Part shown: piece by piece, positions 7,975 through 16,912 of the stretch
Layout: each line of letters starts with the position of its first letter
How positions within the stretch are numbered: the stretch's first letter is position 1
Origin: JAOUGY01 sp963785075
Lineage (GTDB): Bacteria; Actinomycetota; Acidimicrobiia; Spongiisociales; ZC4RG35
Length of the DNA stretch: 64,000 nt
Assembly (NCBI GenBank): GCA_963785075.1
Contig: CAWATW010000004.1
Coordinates: forward strand, 372,001-436,000
Reading direction: 5' to 3'
Notes under the pieces: model-generated
Told to the model about the DNA's origin: nothing
Databases searched by the model: none
Seen by the model: the letters and a program-made list of their open reading frames with translations, nothing else
Made by a program: the position numbers and the translations under genes

Positions 7975-8502
7975 TCACTCCGGGTCACCCTCCATGACAC
8001 CCACGTACGGGAGGTTCCGGTATCGCCCGGCGTAGTCGAGCCCGTATCCGATCACGAACTCAGGACCGATCTCGAAGCACGGATACCTGACGTCGATCGG
8101 CACCCGTTGAATGCCACGCTTGACGAGCAGCGCAGCGATTTCGATCGACTCGGGCTTCCGTACCCGAAGGGATTTCATCAGATAGTTGAGGGTGAGTCCC
8201 GAGTCGATGATGTCCTCGACGATGAGGACGTGGCGGTCGGCGATCTCCTGGTCGAGATCCTTGAGGATGCGCACGACGCCGGACGTCTGAGTCGATGCGC
8301 CGTACGAGCTCACCGCCATGAAGTCGAACTCGACGGGAAGGTCGATGTGTCGCGCCAGGTCGGCCATCACCATGAAGGCCCCCTTGAGCACGCCGACGAC
8401 CAGGAGGTCCCGGTCGCGATAGTCGGCAGTGATCTGAGCACCGACCTCGGTGAGCTTTGCGTCGATCTCATCGGCCGAAATGAGCGTTCGAATGCTTCCC
8501 AA
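7975..8502 (-). CDS. hpt: Hypoxanthine phosphoribosyltransferase
   Basis: A purine salvage enzyme making IMP/GMP from hypoxanthine/guanine and PRPP. The PRPP-binding motif VLIVEDIIDSGLTL, the GVLKGAFMVMADL loop near residue 50 and SYGAS (flexible loop) are visible; 175 residues is the usual length. I chose the TTG at 8502 because AGAGGAT precedes it by about 5 bp; the frame continues to 8559 without a better start. Neighbours tilS and the DUF2342 protease are the normal actinobacterial company. The 200-bp spacer towards ftsH contains only a weak 6-bp hairpin at 7914-7928. Confidence 0.9.
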   Translation of the reverse strand: MGSIRTLISADEIDAKLTEVGAQITADYRDRDLLVVGVLKGAFMVMADLARHIDLPVEFDFMAVSSYGASTQTSGVVRILKDLDQEIADRHVLIVEDIIDSGLTLNYLMKSLRVRKPESIEIAALLVKRGIQRVPIDVRYPCFEIGPEFVIGYGLDYAGRYRNLPYVGVMEGDPE

Positions 8503-8580
8503 CGAAGATCCTCTGTCGCGAGGTTGCCAAGGTAGTTCACCGGCCGCGTCGGAGCACAACCGAAACGGTGCTCGTTGTGC

Positions 8581-9525
8581 TCAGGACGTTCCGACACCCA
8601 TCGTGAACAGGAGCCAACCACCATCGACGTCGACCGTGAGCCGGCCGATCTCGGCGCGCCTCACCCGCCGATGGGCGACATCCAGTGCCGTGTCGACCAC
8701 CCGCAGCGGTGGCGGATACGGTGGCTCGAGTGCCCTGATCGCCTGGCGCACCGCCCTCGCTGCGATCCCGGGATGAGCCGTCAGCAGCCCGCTGAGCGAC
8801 AACCTGATCGCATCCGAGGTCACGACCCTGTCGATCTCGGAAGCGAGATCTTCGAGAACTGAGACATCCCTTCGGATCACCTCTGCCGACCGATGCAACG
8901 TGGTCGACAGACCAGCACCGAACGTCGATTCGATCACCGGCAGAAGATCGTTCCGGATCCTGTTCCGGAGATGACTCCGATCGAGGTTGGCAGGGTCATC
9001 GAACCAGGGCATCCCGGTGATCGCCGCCAACTCGCGTGCGTCCGACCTGCTCGAGTCGAGGAGCGGACGGACATAGGGAGGTTCGCAGTGTCCCATGCCC
9101 GCAAGCCCATCGAGCCCTGAACCCCGAACGAGGCGCATGAGCACGGTCTCGACCTGATCGTCACGGGTGTGGCCGACCACAAGCCATTCTGCGGGCCCCA
9201 GTGTTCGCGTCAGCGCCTCATGACGAACCGTCCGCGCTCGGGCCTCGTAGCTCGGACCCGCCGGAACCTCGACCCGCTCGAAAGTGAGTGGGATCGAAAG
9301 TCGGTTGGCGATCGACACCGCGGCCACCTCCAGCCGATCGGCCGCCACCGATCCATGATGGACGTGGATCGCCCGCACGCTCCGGCCGGAGTCCACGGAC
9401 AACCAGGCTGCCGCCGCCGAATCTGCCCCACCAGACAGCCCGACGACCAGATCGCCTCCCGGGCAATCGTTGAGAACGGAACGCGATTGGGCGGCGAGCT
9501 GGGTCAGCCGACGCGGTTCAGCCAT
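8581..9525 (-). CDS. tilS: tRNA(Ile)-lysidine synthase
   Basis: A 314-residue enzyme that attaches lysine to C34 of tRNA-Ile(CAU), changing its codon reading. The PP-loop SGGADSAAAAW near residue 36, the VGHTRDDQVETVLMRL segment and the DPANLDRSHLRNRIRNDLLP motif are characteristic of the N-terminal ATPase domain. It is the short form, with a reduced C-terminal tRNA-binding part. The ATG at 9525 lies 22 bp inside the end of the upstream protease gene, so the two are translationally coupled. Confidence 0.93.
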   Translation of the reverse strand: MAEPRRLTQLAAQSRSVLNDCPGGDLVVGLSGGADSAAAAWLSVDSGRSVRAIHVHHGSVAADRLEVAAVSIANRLSIPLTFERVEVPAGPSYEARARTVRHEALTRTLGPAEWLVVGHTRDDQVETVLMRLVRGSGLDGLAGMGHCEPPYVRPLLDSSRSDARELAAITGMPWFDDPANLDRSHLRNRIRNDLLPVIESTFGAGLSTTLHRSAEVIRRDVSVLEDLASEIDRVVTSDAIRLSLSGLLTAHPGIAARAVRQAIRALEPPYPPPLRVVDTALDVAHRRVRRAEIGRLTVDVDGGWLLFTMGVGTS

Positions 9526-10550
9526 GACTGTGGATCTTCGATCTCGGCGATCGTAGGAACGGCATCTGGTCCAGTCCACGCCCGATCGAGCGCCGACCAA
9601 CCGGCTGCGGCTTCGACCCCTTTCACGAACCGCTCGCCCGCTTCGTACTGACGCATCTTCATCTCCATGCCGGTGAGGCGAAAGAACCAGGCGGCCTTCG
9701 GATCGGTGCGACGCGCCTTGAGCATGGCGGACATCCGTGCCTGTCCCGGAAGAATCCGCTCACCGACCCGATCCATCACCACGTGGCCGTGACCCTCCAA
9801 GAGTGACATCAGCGCCTGAACCCGATCGAGGGCCGCTCCTCGCTTCGGCGAGGCGAGGAGACCCATCAGACCTCGTTCGTCGATCAGCGGTTCACCTGCC
9901 CGACGCGCCGATCGGTAGCGGGAGACGATGGTCCTGAGCCGGGAGTCTTCGGGCGTCGAAGTGTCGACGAGTTCGTGGACCAGGCTCATGAAGTACTCGC
10001 GGAGCCACGGAACCCCGACGAACTGCGCTCGATGGGCAGCCTCGTGAAGCGAGATCCACATGCGGAACTCGGCAGGTCGGAACTGGCGAGCACGCTCCAT
10101 CTGCAGGATGTTCGCGCCCACGAATGCGATCGAGTCGGCGTCGTCACCGGAAGGTACGACCAGTTCGTACTGGCCCAGGACCCGACGCGAGAGGAAACCG
10201 AGCAGCGCTCCGACCTCGGCACCCATCATCTTGTGCGCCAGAAGTCGGGCTGTGTCGTCGTCGAGACCCTCCATCCGCTCGACCAGCCTGCGTTCTGCAG
10301 GTTCGATCAGCTGCGAGAACCCCGCGATGTTGCGCTCGGCCCACTCGCGCCGATCCACGATGATGACATCGGGCCGACCCGGTAGGGGGAGACCAGTCTC
10401 GGTGGACACCATCTCGTTGGCCGCCGCCACGATCGGTGGCATCTCGGCCACGAGATGATCGAAGTGATAGGAGTCGGCGAGATCGTACGTGCGGCCGACG
10501 AGTCCGGCGATGCGACCGGCGAAGGGCCACGGGCCTTCGTCGGTGGTCAC
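9504..10550 (-). CDS. Zinc-dependent metalloprotease, DUF2342 (F420-associated) family
   Basis: A 348-residue protein with HEAAHRAQF near residue 168, an HExxH zinc site, and the family opening WPFAGRIAGLVGRTY. It belongs to the actinobacterial DUF2342 'putative hydrolase / coenzyme F420 biosynthesis associated' family, which regularly sits beside tilS and hpt. Its substrate is unknown. It overlaps the upstream small membrane protein by 4 bp and tilS by 22 bp. Confidence 0.88.
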   Translation of the reverse strand: MTTDEGPWPFAGRIAGLVGRTYDLADSYHFDHLVAEMPPIVAAANEMVSTETGLPLPGRPDVIIVDRREWAERNIAGFSQLIEPAERRLVERMEGLDDDTARLLAHKMMGAEVGALLGFLSRRVLGQYELVVPSGDDADSIAFVGANILQMERARQFRPAEFRMWISLHEAAHRAQFVGVPWLREYFMSLVHELVDTSTPEDSRLRTIVSRYRSARRAGEPLIDERGLMGLLASPKRGAALDRVQALMSLLEGHGHVVMDRVGERILPGQARMSAMLKARRTDPKAAWFFRLTGMEMKMRQYEAGERFVKGVEAAAGWSALDRAWTGPDAVPTIAEIEDPQSWLNRVG

Positions 10551-10855
10551 TCGACCGTCTTGTACCTGGTCCGAACGACCTTGACGAAATACTGCACGAC
10601 GGTTCCGAACACCAGGAGACCGGCGATCACGATCGAGGTCGGGATGAGATACCTGATCGTCCAGGGCTGGAGAACCTCCGGCTCAGGGGTCTCGACGATC
10701 GAAACCGCCGGGGGCCTTGCCGGCGCGGTCTCCTCGGCCACCGTGGTCTCGGTCGCCACGGTCGTCTCGGTTTCGGCGGCTCCGGCAATCGCCGGCAACA
10801 TCATCGACAACAGGATTCCGATCAGGATGGCGATGGGGAACAAGCGGTTTCGCAT
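10547..10855 (-). CDS. Small membrane protein with signal peptide and C-terminal TM
   Basis: 102 residues: an N-terminal signal or anchor (MRNRLFPIAILIGILLSMML...AGAA), a Thr/Glu/Pro-rich linker and a C-terminal membrane helix (IPTSIVIAGLLVFGTVVQY) followed by a short basic tail. It is predicted to sit in the cytoplasmic membrane with its linker outside. No family recognised. Its stop overlaps the start of the zinc protease by 4 bp, so it is probably the first gene of that operon. Confidence 0.75.
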   Translation of the reverse strand: MRNRLFPIAILIGILLSMMLPAIAGAAETETTVATETTVAEETAPARPPAVSIVETPEPEVLQPWTIRYLIPTSIVIAGLLVFGTVVQYFVKVVRTRYKTVE

Positions 10856-10925
10856 GGCGCCGTGCAGCCTACCCCGCCCGGTGATGACCAGCGAACCATC
10901 GTCGCCGGCCGGACTCGGCGTCCGG

Positions 10926-11165
10926 TCAGGCGTCGCGGTGATCCGACAGGTGCGCCCGCAGCCGTTCCAGCATCTCAGGGGGCACCTCTTCTCGGAGCTT
11001 GGTCCTCACCACCACGCGCAGTCGCTCTTCGAAGACGAAGGCACCGCCGCACGGCGGGCAGTCGTCGAGATGGAACCGGATCCGCTCCGCCACCTGCTCG
11101 TCATCGAGTTCGTGATCGAGATACGTGTAGAGGTTGGCGAGGGCCTCATCACAATGGTCAGACAT
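10926..11165 (-). CDS. Zinc-binding anti-sigma factor (RsrA/RshA-like)
   Basis: A 79-residue ZAS-domain protein. HLDDCPPC carries the HxxxCxxC zinc motif and an additional Cys sits near residue 5, as in the redox-sensing anti-sigma factors of SigR/SigH. In relatives, thiol oxidation releases zinc and frees the sigma factor, and mycothiol restores the reduced state. Its ATG overlaps the end of the sigma gene by 8 bp, so both are made together, as expected for a sigma/anti-sigma pair. Confidence 0.88.
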   Translation of the reverse strand: MSDHCDEALANLYTYLDHELDDEQVAERIRFHLDDCPPCGGAFVFEERLRVVVRTKLREEVPPEMLERLRAHLSDHRDA

Positions 11166-11736
11166 CGGTCACCTCATCGGGGAGCAGGCCGCGTTCTCTT
11201 GCGAACTCCCACAACGCTCGCTGGAGCGCTTTTCTTCCCCGATGGAGCCGCGACATCACGGTTCCGATCGGGATGTCCAAGATCTCGGCGATCTCCTTGT
11301 ACGCAAAACCTTCGAGGTCGGCCAACAGGACCGGGATTCGGAAGTTCTCGGGCAGCGCCTCGACGGCCCGTTTGATGTCGCTCTCGACCAACCCGTCGAG
11401 CACCTGGTCTTCGACGCTGCGGGCCGCCTCGGCCGACTGCTCGGATCCGAGGCGCCGATAGAGATACAGATCTTCGACCTCACCGAGATCGGTCTCGGTG
11501 GGACGACGCGTGTCCCGTCGGTACTTGTTGATGTAGGTGTTGGTCAGGATGCGATAGAGCCATGCCTTCAGGTTCGTGCCCGCCTCGAACGTGTTGTATG
11601 CCCGATAGGCCTTGAGGTACGTCTCCTGGACGAGGTCCTCGGCATCTGCCGGATTACGAGTCATCCGCATGGCCGCGCTGAACAGCTGCGGTGCATATTC
11701 CATCGCATCTCGTTCGAAGTCGGCCTGGTCTGCCAC
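11158..11736 (-). CDS. ECF sigma factor of the SigR/SigH (thiol-oxidative stress) type
   Basis: 192 residues. Region 2 holds NPADAEDLVQETYLKAYRAY and the NLKAWLYRILTNTYINKYRR core; region 4 holds AYKEIAEILDIPIGTVMSRL. This strongly resembles SigR of Streptomyces and SigH of Mycobacterium, which direct thioredoxin and mycothiol genes. I chose the GTG at 11736 by length and family; the longer frame to 11871 covers a repeat-rich spacer. It is followed by its zinc anti-sigma factor. I did not find a convincing GGAAT/GTT autoregulatory promoter in the spacer. Confidence 0.88.
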   Translation of the reverse strand: MADQADFERDAMEYAPQLFSAAMRMTRNPADAEDLVQETYLKAYRAYNTFEAGTNLKAWLYRILTNTYINKYRRDTRRPTETDLGEVEDLYLYRRLGSEQSAEAARSVEDQVLDGLVESDIKRAVEALPENFRIPVLLADLEGFAYKEIAEILDIPIGTVMSRLHRGRKALQRALWEFARERGLLPDEVTDV

Positions 11737-11814
11737 GGCCGAAACGGTAGCAAGCCCGACATGGCACCAAACCTGGACACTTGGCGCCGGGGGCGCGGGC
11801 GCCATCGTGGCACC

Positions 11815-11849
11815 AGGTCCGGAGTCCGAGGTCCGACGTCCGTCCCGGA
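11815..11849. repeat. Degenerate heptamer array (GTCCG type)
   Basis: Five consecutive 7-bp units (AGGTCCG, GAGTCCG, AGGTCCG, ACGTCCG, TCCCGGA) upstream of the sigma gene. One of nine period-7 arrays found in spacers of this window. Confidence 0.65.
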
Positions 11850-11922
11850 CCGCCCGCCTGTGCGGCGCCAAGAAGCTCTGGACCGCGGGTTGAGAGGGGT
11901 CGGGCGGCGCCCGCTCATGACC

Positions 11923-11950
11923 GAATACTGGCTACTGAGTGCTCAGCGCT
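11923..11950. repeat. Degenerate heptamer array (ACT type)
   Basis: Four 7-bp units (GAATACT, GGCTACT, GAGTGCT, CAGCGCT) between the sigma gene and tRNA-Thr. The same family of units recurs at 12091 on the other side of the tRNA, and at 29982 and 44894. Confidence 0.6.
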
Positions 11951-11967
11951 GCCGGACGAAGTCCGGC
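11951..11967 (-). terminator. Hairpin directly after tRNA-Thr
   Basis: GCCGGAC-GAA-GTCCGGC, a perfect 7-bp stem with a 3-nt loop, lies immediately downstream of the encoded CCA end of the tRNA. It probably ends tRNA transcription or marks the 3' processing point. No U-run follows. Confidence 0.5.
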
Positions 11968-12042
11968 TGGAGCCGAGGGGGGGATTTGAACCCCCGACCT
12001 ACGCATTACGAGTGCGTTGCTCTACCCCTGAGCTACCCCGGC
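11968..12042 (-). tRNA. tRNA-Thr (anticodon CGT)
   Basis: A full 75-nt cloverleaf on the minus strand. Acceptor GCCGGGG pairs with CCTCGGC (one G-U), the D stem is GCTC/GAGC, the anticodon stem ACGCA/TGCGT encloses loop CTCGTAA with anticodon CGT, and the T arm is GGGGG-TTCAAAT-CCCCC. The discriminator is T and CCA is encoded. It reads ACG codons, which are common in this GC-rich genome. Confidence 0.97.
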
Positions 12043-12090
12043 AGTCGGCCCGCAAGGTTAGTGGGTCCCGACGCCTCGGGAACCAAGGTG

Positions 12091-12139
12091 TGGTACTCCG
12101 CACCAGTACTGAGTACTCAGCACCAAGTCCTGAGCGTTG
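12091..12139. repeat. Degenerate heptamer array (AGTACTG type)
   Basis: Seven consecutive 7-bp units (TGGTACT, CCGCACC, AGTACTG, AGTACTC, AGCACCA, AGTCCTG, AGCGTTG) between tRNA-Thr and holB. Period 7 is kept although the units drift. Confidence 0.65.
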
Positions 12140-12154
12140 AAGCGCTCTAGCGCT

Positions 12155-13201
12155 TCACGCGTTGGCCAGGTCAGCGAACAGGTCGGCCAGCAGGAGCTGG
12201 GGGCGGAGATTGGCCTCGAGGTCGATGACCGCACCCATGACGCGCTCGGCGCGTTCCACCGCGAGCCGGGGCGTGACCGTGGTGAGCGTGGCCACGGGGA
12301 TGTCCCGGTTGCGCATCGGACCTCCGAGCTGCACTGCCGCTGCGTCCAGGTACCACGATGCGATCAGCTCCAGCCCTGTCGAGAGCAACGACTGGCGGGC
12401 CCGGCGTCGAGCCCGCTCGGTCTCCTCCTTCGAGAGATCGGCGCCGACGCCTTCGAGCAACGGGTCGACCGACTCGATCATTTCGGCGGCAAGCCGAAAC
12501 GCCTCGCCGGGACGGGCCGATGCCCGCAGCGGCACCGACAACCATGCCCTTCTGAACCCCGAGATCTCAGGGCTGGCCAGCACTGAGAAGGCCAGCCCCG
12601 GCCGGCCTCCGGCGAGCCCGGCCAGAACCTCGGCATGGGTCCCGTCGACGCCACGTTCGGTGAGCGCGGCCGTGAGCACGTGGTCGGCCACTCGCCCGAA
12701 GTGGACGGTGCGGCAACGGCTCGCGACCGTCGACGGCAGCTGGTCCTCGAACTCGACGACGAGGATGAACACGGTGCTGACGGTCGGCTCTTCGAGCGTC
12801 TTCAGCAGGGCGTTCGCCGCCTGATCGGTCATCGAGCCCGCATCCTCGATCAAGAACACCTTCCGCGCCGCCTCGACAGGGCTCATCGAAGCCTGATGGA
12901 TCGTGGCACGCGCCTGATCGACTCCGAGACTCTGGCGGCCTTCGGGCGCCACCAGGATGATGTCCGGATGGGCGCCGGAGAGCACCCGTCGACACGATCG
13001 ACACTCGTCCTCGTGCACTCCGCCATCGGGACACAGCAACATCGCCGCAAAACGTCGTGCAACAACGGCCTTGCCCACACCTGCCGCCCCCGTGAAGAGG
13101 TAGGCGTTTGCGGGTGCCGGAGCCTCTCTCACCAGCAACTCCAGAACTCGCTCGTGACCGACGACGTCCCCAAACAGCTTCAACTGCGCAGACTCGATCA
13201 T
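12155..13201 (-). CDS. holB: DNA polymerase III subunit delta'
   Basis: A 348-residue clamp-loader subunit. FTGAAGVGKAVVARRFA is the P-loop (degenerate at the Thr, as usual for delta'), the four-Cys zinc module lies in CPDGGVHEDECRSCRRVL, and VFLIEDAGSMTDQAANALLK plus SRCRTVHFG (sensor region) complete the AAA+ core. It opens the sliding clamp together with DnaX and HolA. The start is the ATG at 13201, overlapping the tmk stop by 4 bp; tmk-holB is the common bacterial order. The frame open to 13618 is a shadow of tmk. Confidence 0.93.
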   Translation of the reverse strand: MIESAQLKLFGDVVGHERVLELLVREAPAPANAYLFTGAAGVGKAVVARRFAAMLLCPDGGVHEDECRSCRRVLSGAHPDIILVAPEGRQSLGVDQARATIHQASMSPVEAARKVFLIEDAGSMTDQAANALLKTLEEPTVSTVFILVVEFEDQLPSTVASRCRTVHFGRVADHVLTAALTERGVDGTHAEVLAGLAGGRPGLAFSVLASPEISGFRRAWLSVPLRASARPGEAFRLAAEMIESVDPLLEGVGADLSKEETERARRRARQSLLSTGLELIASWYLDAAAVQLGGPMRNRDIPVATLTTVTPRLAVERAERVMGAVIDLEANLRPQLLLADLFADLANA

Positions 13202-13797
13202 CGTTGCACCGCCGCCAGCTCCAACACCCTTCGAGCGGTCTCGTCGACCGATCCGTCCGCCGCCACCAGCTTCACCCGATCCGGCTCCGACAGCGCCAGA
13301 GACCGGTACGCGTCCGCCACCTGCTCTTGAAACCGCACTCCGGTCGAGCCGATACGGTCGGGATCCATCTGGCGGGCCAAGGCGACCTCCGGTTCCAGTT
13401 CCAGAACGGCGACGAGATCGGGAATCACTCCGTCGAGAACTGCCTCGTTCAGGGCGCGGACTGCCTCTACGCCGAGGCCGCGGGCGGCGCCCTGGTAGGC
13501 GAGCGACGAGTAGTACGAACGGTCGGAGATGACAAAAGCCCCCCGCTCGAGGGCCGGGCCGACCACTTCTGACGCCAGCTGGGCTCGCTGGGCTGCGAAC
13601 AGCGCAGCCTCGGCCCAAGGTGTCATCTCGTCCGAATGCAGCAGCAACCGACGTACCTCCTCACCGAGATTCGTCCCGCCGGGCTCACGAACCACAACCA
13701 CTTCGTGCCCCTCGGATTCGAGCCGGCGCGCCATCGCGCGTGCGACTGTGGTCTTCCCCGATCCGTCGACGCCTTCGAGAGCGATGTACCGACTCAC
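13198..13797 (-). CDS. tmk: Thymidylate kinase
   Basis: A 199-residue dTMP kinase. P-loop ALEGVDGSGKTTVARAMA, the VVVREPGGTNLGE dTMP-binding motif (DR/ERE-type), SDRSYYSSLAYQGAARGLG (lid with DRY-like motif) and FQEQVADAYRSLA are all canonical. It supplies dTDP for DNA synthesis. It overlaps the MFS gene upstream and holB downstream by 4 bp each. Confidence 0.96.
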   Translation of the reverse strand: MSRYIALEGVDGSGKTTVARAMARRLESEGHEVVVVREPGGTNLGEEVRRLLLHSDEMTPWAEAALFAAQRAQLASEVVGPALERGAFVISDRSYYSSLAYQGAARGLGVEAVRALNEAVLDGVIPDLVAVLELEPEVALARQMDPDRIGSTGVRFQEQVADAYRSLALSEPDRVKLVAADGSVDETARRVLELAAVQR

Positions 13798-15191
13798 TCT
13801 CCGTGCCGATCACCGCGAACCCATCCGGCGGCGCGACTGGCGTCCTGCAGTGTCCGATAGGCGGACTCATCCATGGGCTCACCACGCAGCTGGTGACGAA
13901 CCGACCACATCGTCCCTCCACCCGAGGCGAAGATGACTGCCCCACTCAAGACGATGACCACACGAACGCCGCTCCCCAGGAAACCCGGGAGCACCCCGTC
14001 GAGCGCTGCAGCCCCCACTCCCGCCAATCCGAAGGAGATGAGTAGGGCGAGTCGGGCAGATGCGAACAGGGCGGCGAACGTTCTGCCGCGAATCTCGTCG
14101 GTGACGACCGCATGGAGGTGCGTGAAGCCGGTGACGTACGCGATTCCCGTACACAACCCGGCAGTCAGAACCCACCCGGCGGCGCCCCACACCGTCGATG
14201 TGAGACCGGCGAAGACGATGGAAAGGCCGGCGAACACGAGCGCCAGCGCGAACACCGGCTCTCGTCGTTCGATCTTCTGACCGAAGAATGTCACGGCCCC
14301 CATACCCAACCCTGCGCCCACGCCCAAGGCCGTCACCACGATGCCATAACCCGAGTTGCTTCCCTTCAGAACCTGTTCCGAGAAGGGCTGACCGAGGACG
14401 AACAACGCTCCCCCGCCGAACAATCCGGCTGCCATCCCGGACACGAGGCGCCGAACCGAGGGATACGAGCCGACAAACCGGAACCCCTCGAGCATGTCCC
14501 GGAGCGGAGCCTTCACGTCCAGCTTGCCCCGAGCCTTGCGCTCGCGGCTCAACACGGTCGCCGGGATCGCGATGGTGAGCATCATCAGACCCGACGCCAC
14601 GAACGTGAAAGCGTCGAACACGAAGGCTGCCGCCACGCCGGGATTCGACACGGAATCGGGAAGCAGCCGCTCCCCGGACACGGCGAAGAGGGCGAAGAGG
14701 GCCGAGCCGACGGGCGCCGTGCCATAGCTGGCGATGAGATTCAAACCGTTGGCTGCCATGAGATGACGGCTGGGGATGAGCTGAGGAACAACCGACTCAC
14801 GAGCCGGCTGACGGATCAGCGAGAGCACTTCGATGAAGAACGTCACGACGAAGAGGTCCCGGTAGTTCCCCACGAACACGAGCACGAGCACGAGCACGGC
14901 TCGCCCGAAGTCCGCAACGATCATCGTCTTCTTGCGGTCGAGACGATCGGCGAGTACGCCACCGATGACACCGATCAACAACCCTGGAAGAATCCGGGCC
15001 ACCAGCGCGACCAGAATCCCAATCGGCGCCGCCCGCCCGCCGCCGGCGATGTGGGCGGCCAACGAGAAGGTTGCGAAGAGGGTTACCCAGTCGCCGAGGC
15101 TCGAGATGAGCTGTGACCACCACAGGCGGGCAAACGGACCGCGCCGAATCAGTTCACGGCCGGTGATACGTTCGATCGACACGTCCACCAT
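13794..15191 (-). CDS. MFS transporter (EntS/DUF894-type exporter)
   Basis: About 465 residues with 10-12 hydrophobic helices. GGVLADRLDRKKTMIVADF is the loop 2-3 signature of major facilitators, and the architecture (GPFARLWWSQLISSLGDWV start, duplicated six-helix halves) is that of the EntS-like exporter group. The substrate is unknown. The ATG at 15191 lies 7 bp after the kinase stop; the frame open to 15251 would overlap the kinase. It may extrude a drug or metabolite in response to the kinase, but that is inference from adjacency only. Confidence 0.87.
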   Translation of the reverse strand: MVDVSIERITGRELIRRGPFARLWWSQLISSLGDWVTLFATFSLAAHIAGGGRAAPIGILVALVARILPGLLIGVIGGVLADRLDRKKTMIVADFGRAVLVLVLVFVGNYRDLFVVTFFIEVLSLIRQPARESVVPQLIPSRHLMAANGLNLIASYGTAPVGSALFALFAVSGERLLPDSVSNPGVAAAFVFDAFTFVASGLMMLTIAIPATVLSRERKARGKLDVKAPLRDMLEGFRFVGSYPSVRRLVSGMAAGLFGGGALFVLGQPFSEQVLKGSNSGYGIVVTALGVGAGLGMGAVTFFGQKIERREPVFALALVFAGLSIVFAGLTSTVWGAAGWVLTAGLCTGIAYVTGFTHLHAVVTDEIRGRTFAALFASARLALLISFGLAGVGAAALDGVLPGFLGSGVRVVIVLSGAVIFASGGGTMWSVRHQLRGEPMDESAYRTLQDASRAAGWVRGDRHGE

Positions 15192-15198
15192 GGCAAGG

Positions 15199-16836
15199 CT
15201 ACTCGCCACTCCGGCCGACGTCGGTGTTCGGTCCGGTGTGAGTCGCATCATCGTCGGACGCCGGGAGTGTCAGCACGGCCGCGGTTCCGGCGCCGCGACC
15301 AGCGCTCTCGAGGGTCAGCGTGCCACCCATGGCCTCTGCGAGGCGGCGACTGATCACCAACCCGAGCCCGGTTCCTGTCCGCTCGCCCGATGACGACCGA
15401 CCACTGAACGGCTTGAACAATTCCGCCATCTCCTCGCGGTCGATACCCTCACCTTCGTCTCGCACGGTCAGCACGACATTCTCACCGGAGCGCTCGGCGG
15501 CGATCGACACCGAGGCGTCGGCAGTGAACTTGACCGCATTCGACAACAGGTTGATCAGGATCTGGCGGAGTCGCACCGCATCTCCGAGCGCTGCGATTCC
15601 GGTCGACACGGAGGATTCGACCGTCACCCGGCGATCCGTGGCCTGGGGCCCAACCAGACCGATCACCTCGTTCACGATGGGTGAGACGTCGATCCTCTGG
15701 TCGGTGGCGACCGTGAGCCGGCCCGCGTCGGAGCGAGCCACATCGAGCACGTCGCCGATCAGTTCGAGCACGTGGCGTGCGCTGTCACGGATGGCGGTCG
15801 CGAACTCGGCGCGTTCGTCCACCCCCAGATTCTCGCCGTTCTCCACCAGGATCTCTGCGTACCCGGCGATTGCCGTCATCGGGGTCCGAAGCTCGTGACT
15901 GAGCGACGAGATGAAGTCGCCTCTCGCACGATGAGCGTCGATGAGCGACTGTTCGAGGGCGGTGCGCTGGAGGCAGGCCACCGTGTGCGCGGCGATTGCC
16001 GCCAACGCCGCGGTTCGGGAGTGGGCGGTGTCGACCGCCGATGCCGCTCCCACCACACCTCCCTTCAGGTCGCCGGCGACCGGTAGGGGAACCACGAGCA
16101 GATCGGCTCCGGTCGGGTCGGGTACGACGGCGGTGGAGAACCCCGCATACCGCTCGGCGTACTCCAGCACCTCGGCGACCTCCGGTGGCGAACCGGTACC
16201 CGATTGCCTCCATGCGACGGTGATCGGTTCTGCGTCGGCTCGTGGCACGACGATCCTGCCGGCCGTCAGGCCGGCGACTCGTGCCACGAGCCTCAAGGCG
16301 TATTCGGCCACCAAGTCGGATTCGGTGAGCGTCACCATGGTCACCAACGAACGGGCGACGTCCCCGCTCGGATTCAACATCGCGGTCGTTCGGACCTTTC
16401 GAACCACACGCTTGGCGAAGTGCTCGAGCGCTCCCACGAGATCGTCGTCGGGGGCCTGTGCCAGCTCCACACTGAAAACGTGATCTCCAATCGGAGTCGC
16501 GACCTGAGACGGCAACCCGACGGCCGCCGGAACCCAATCCCGGTCGTCGGGCCCGTGCACGACCCTCTGCACTTCGCCCGTGCGGAATGCCCGTCCGATG
16601 ACCCCGAACTCGGCGACGATGCCATCGAAGACCGTCTGGTAGCCGGCTTGGGCGATCAGCCACAACCGGCCTTCCCAATGCCGATACAGGGACGCCGCCA
16701 CCGCCCCGGCGCTCAGCTCGCGTAGCCGACTCACTGCGAGTTGTGCAGCTTCGGGGCCAGACTCGTCGTCGAGAGCGGTTTCGACCCGTGTGAGCGCCGC
16801 GATCACGGAGGTGTTTTCGGTCTGCACAAGGCACAT
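15199..16836 (-). CDS. Soluble GAF-domain sensor histidine kinase (orphan)
   Basis: 545 residues without membrane segments. The N-terminal half looks like two GAF-like sensory domains (about 20-170 and 185-300). HisKA follows with SSLSHELRTPMTAIAGYAEI (phospho-His near residue 313), then HATPase with N box NLLSNAVKF, G1 DEGEGID and G2 GTGLGLVISRRL. No response regulator is adjacent, so its partner lies elsewhere. The ATG at 16836 lies inside an inverted repeat shared with the divergent topA promoter; the frame open to 16998 runs into topA. Confidence 0.88.
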   Translation of the reverse strand: MCLVQTENTSVIAALTRVETALDDESGPEAAQLAVSRLRELSAGAVAASLYRHWEGRLWLIAQAGYQTVFDGIVAEFGVIGRAFRTGEVQRVVHGPDDRDWVPAAVGLPSQVATPIGDHVFSVELAQAPDDDLVGALEHFAKRVVRKVRTTAMLNPSGDVARSLVTMVTLTESDLVAEYALRLVARVAGLTAGRIVVPRADAEPITVAWRQSGTGSPPEVAEVLEYAERYAGFSTAVVPDPTGADLLVVPLPVAGDLKGGVVGAASAVDTAHSRTAALAAIAAHTVACLQRTALEQSLIDAHRARGDFISSLSHELRTPMTAIAGYAEILVENGENLGVDERAEFATAIRDSARHVLELIGDVLDVARSDAGRLTVATDQRIDVSPIVNEVIGLVGPQATDRRVTVESSVSTGIAALGDAVRLRQILINLLSNAVKFTADASVSIAAERSGENVVLTVRDEGEGIDREEMAELFKPFSGRSSSGERTGTGLGLVISRRLAEAMGGTLTLESAGRGAGTAAVLTLPASDDDATHTGPNTDVGRSGE

Positions 16837-16904
16837 ATTGCCTTGTCGAGCGACGTTCGCCCATATGTGCGCCCTTGACACCAGGTCGATCCCTGGCGTA
16901 GCTT
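16831..16904 (+). promoter_or_regulatory. Divergent kinase/topA control region
   Basis: GCACATAT at 16831-16838 and ATATGTGC at 16863-16870 form an 8-bp inverted repeat across the kinase start. On the plus strand TTGACA at 16875-16880 and TAGCTT at 16899-16904 (18-bp spacing) make a good promoter ending 8 bp before the topA GTG, so the topA mRNA would be nearly leaderless. A CCAGG...CCTGG dyad lies in the spacer. Confidence 0.6.
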
Positions 16905-16912
16905 GCCCATCC

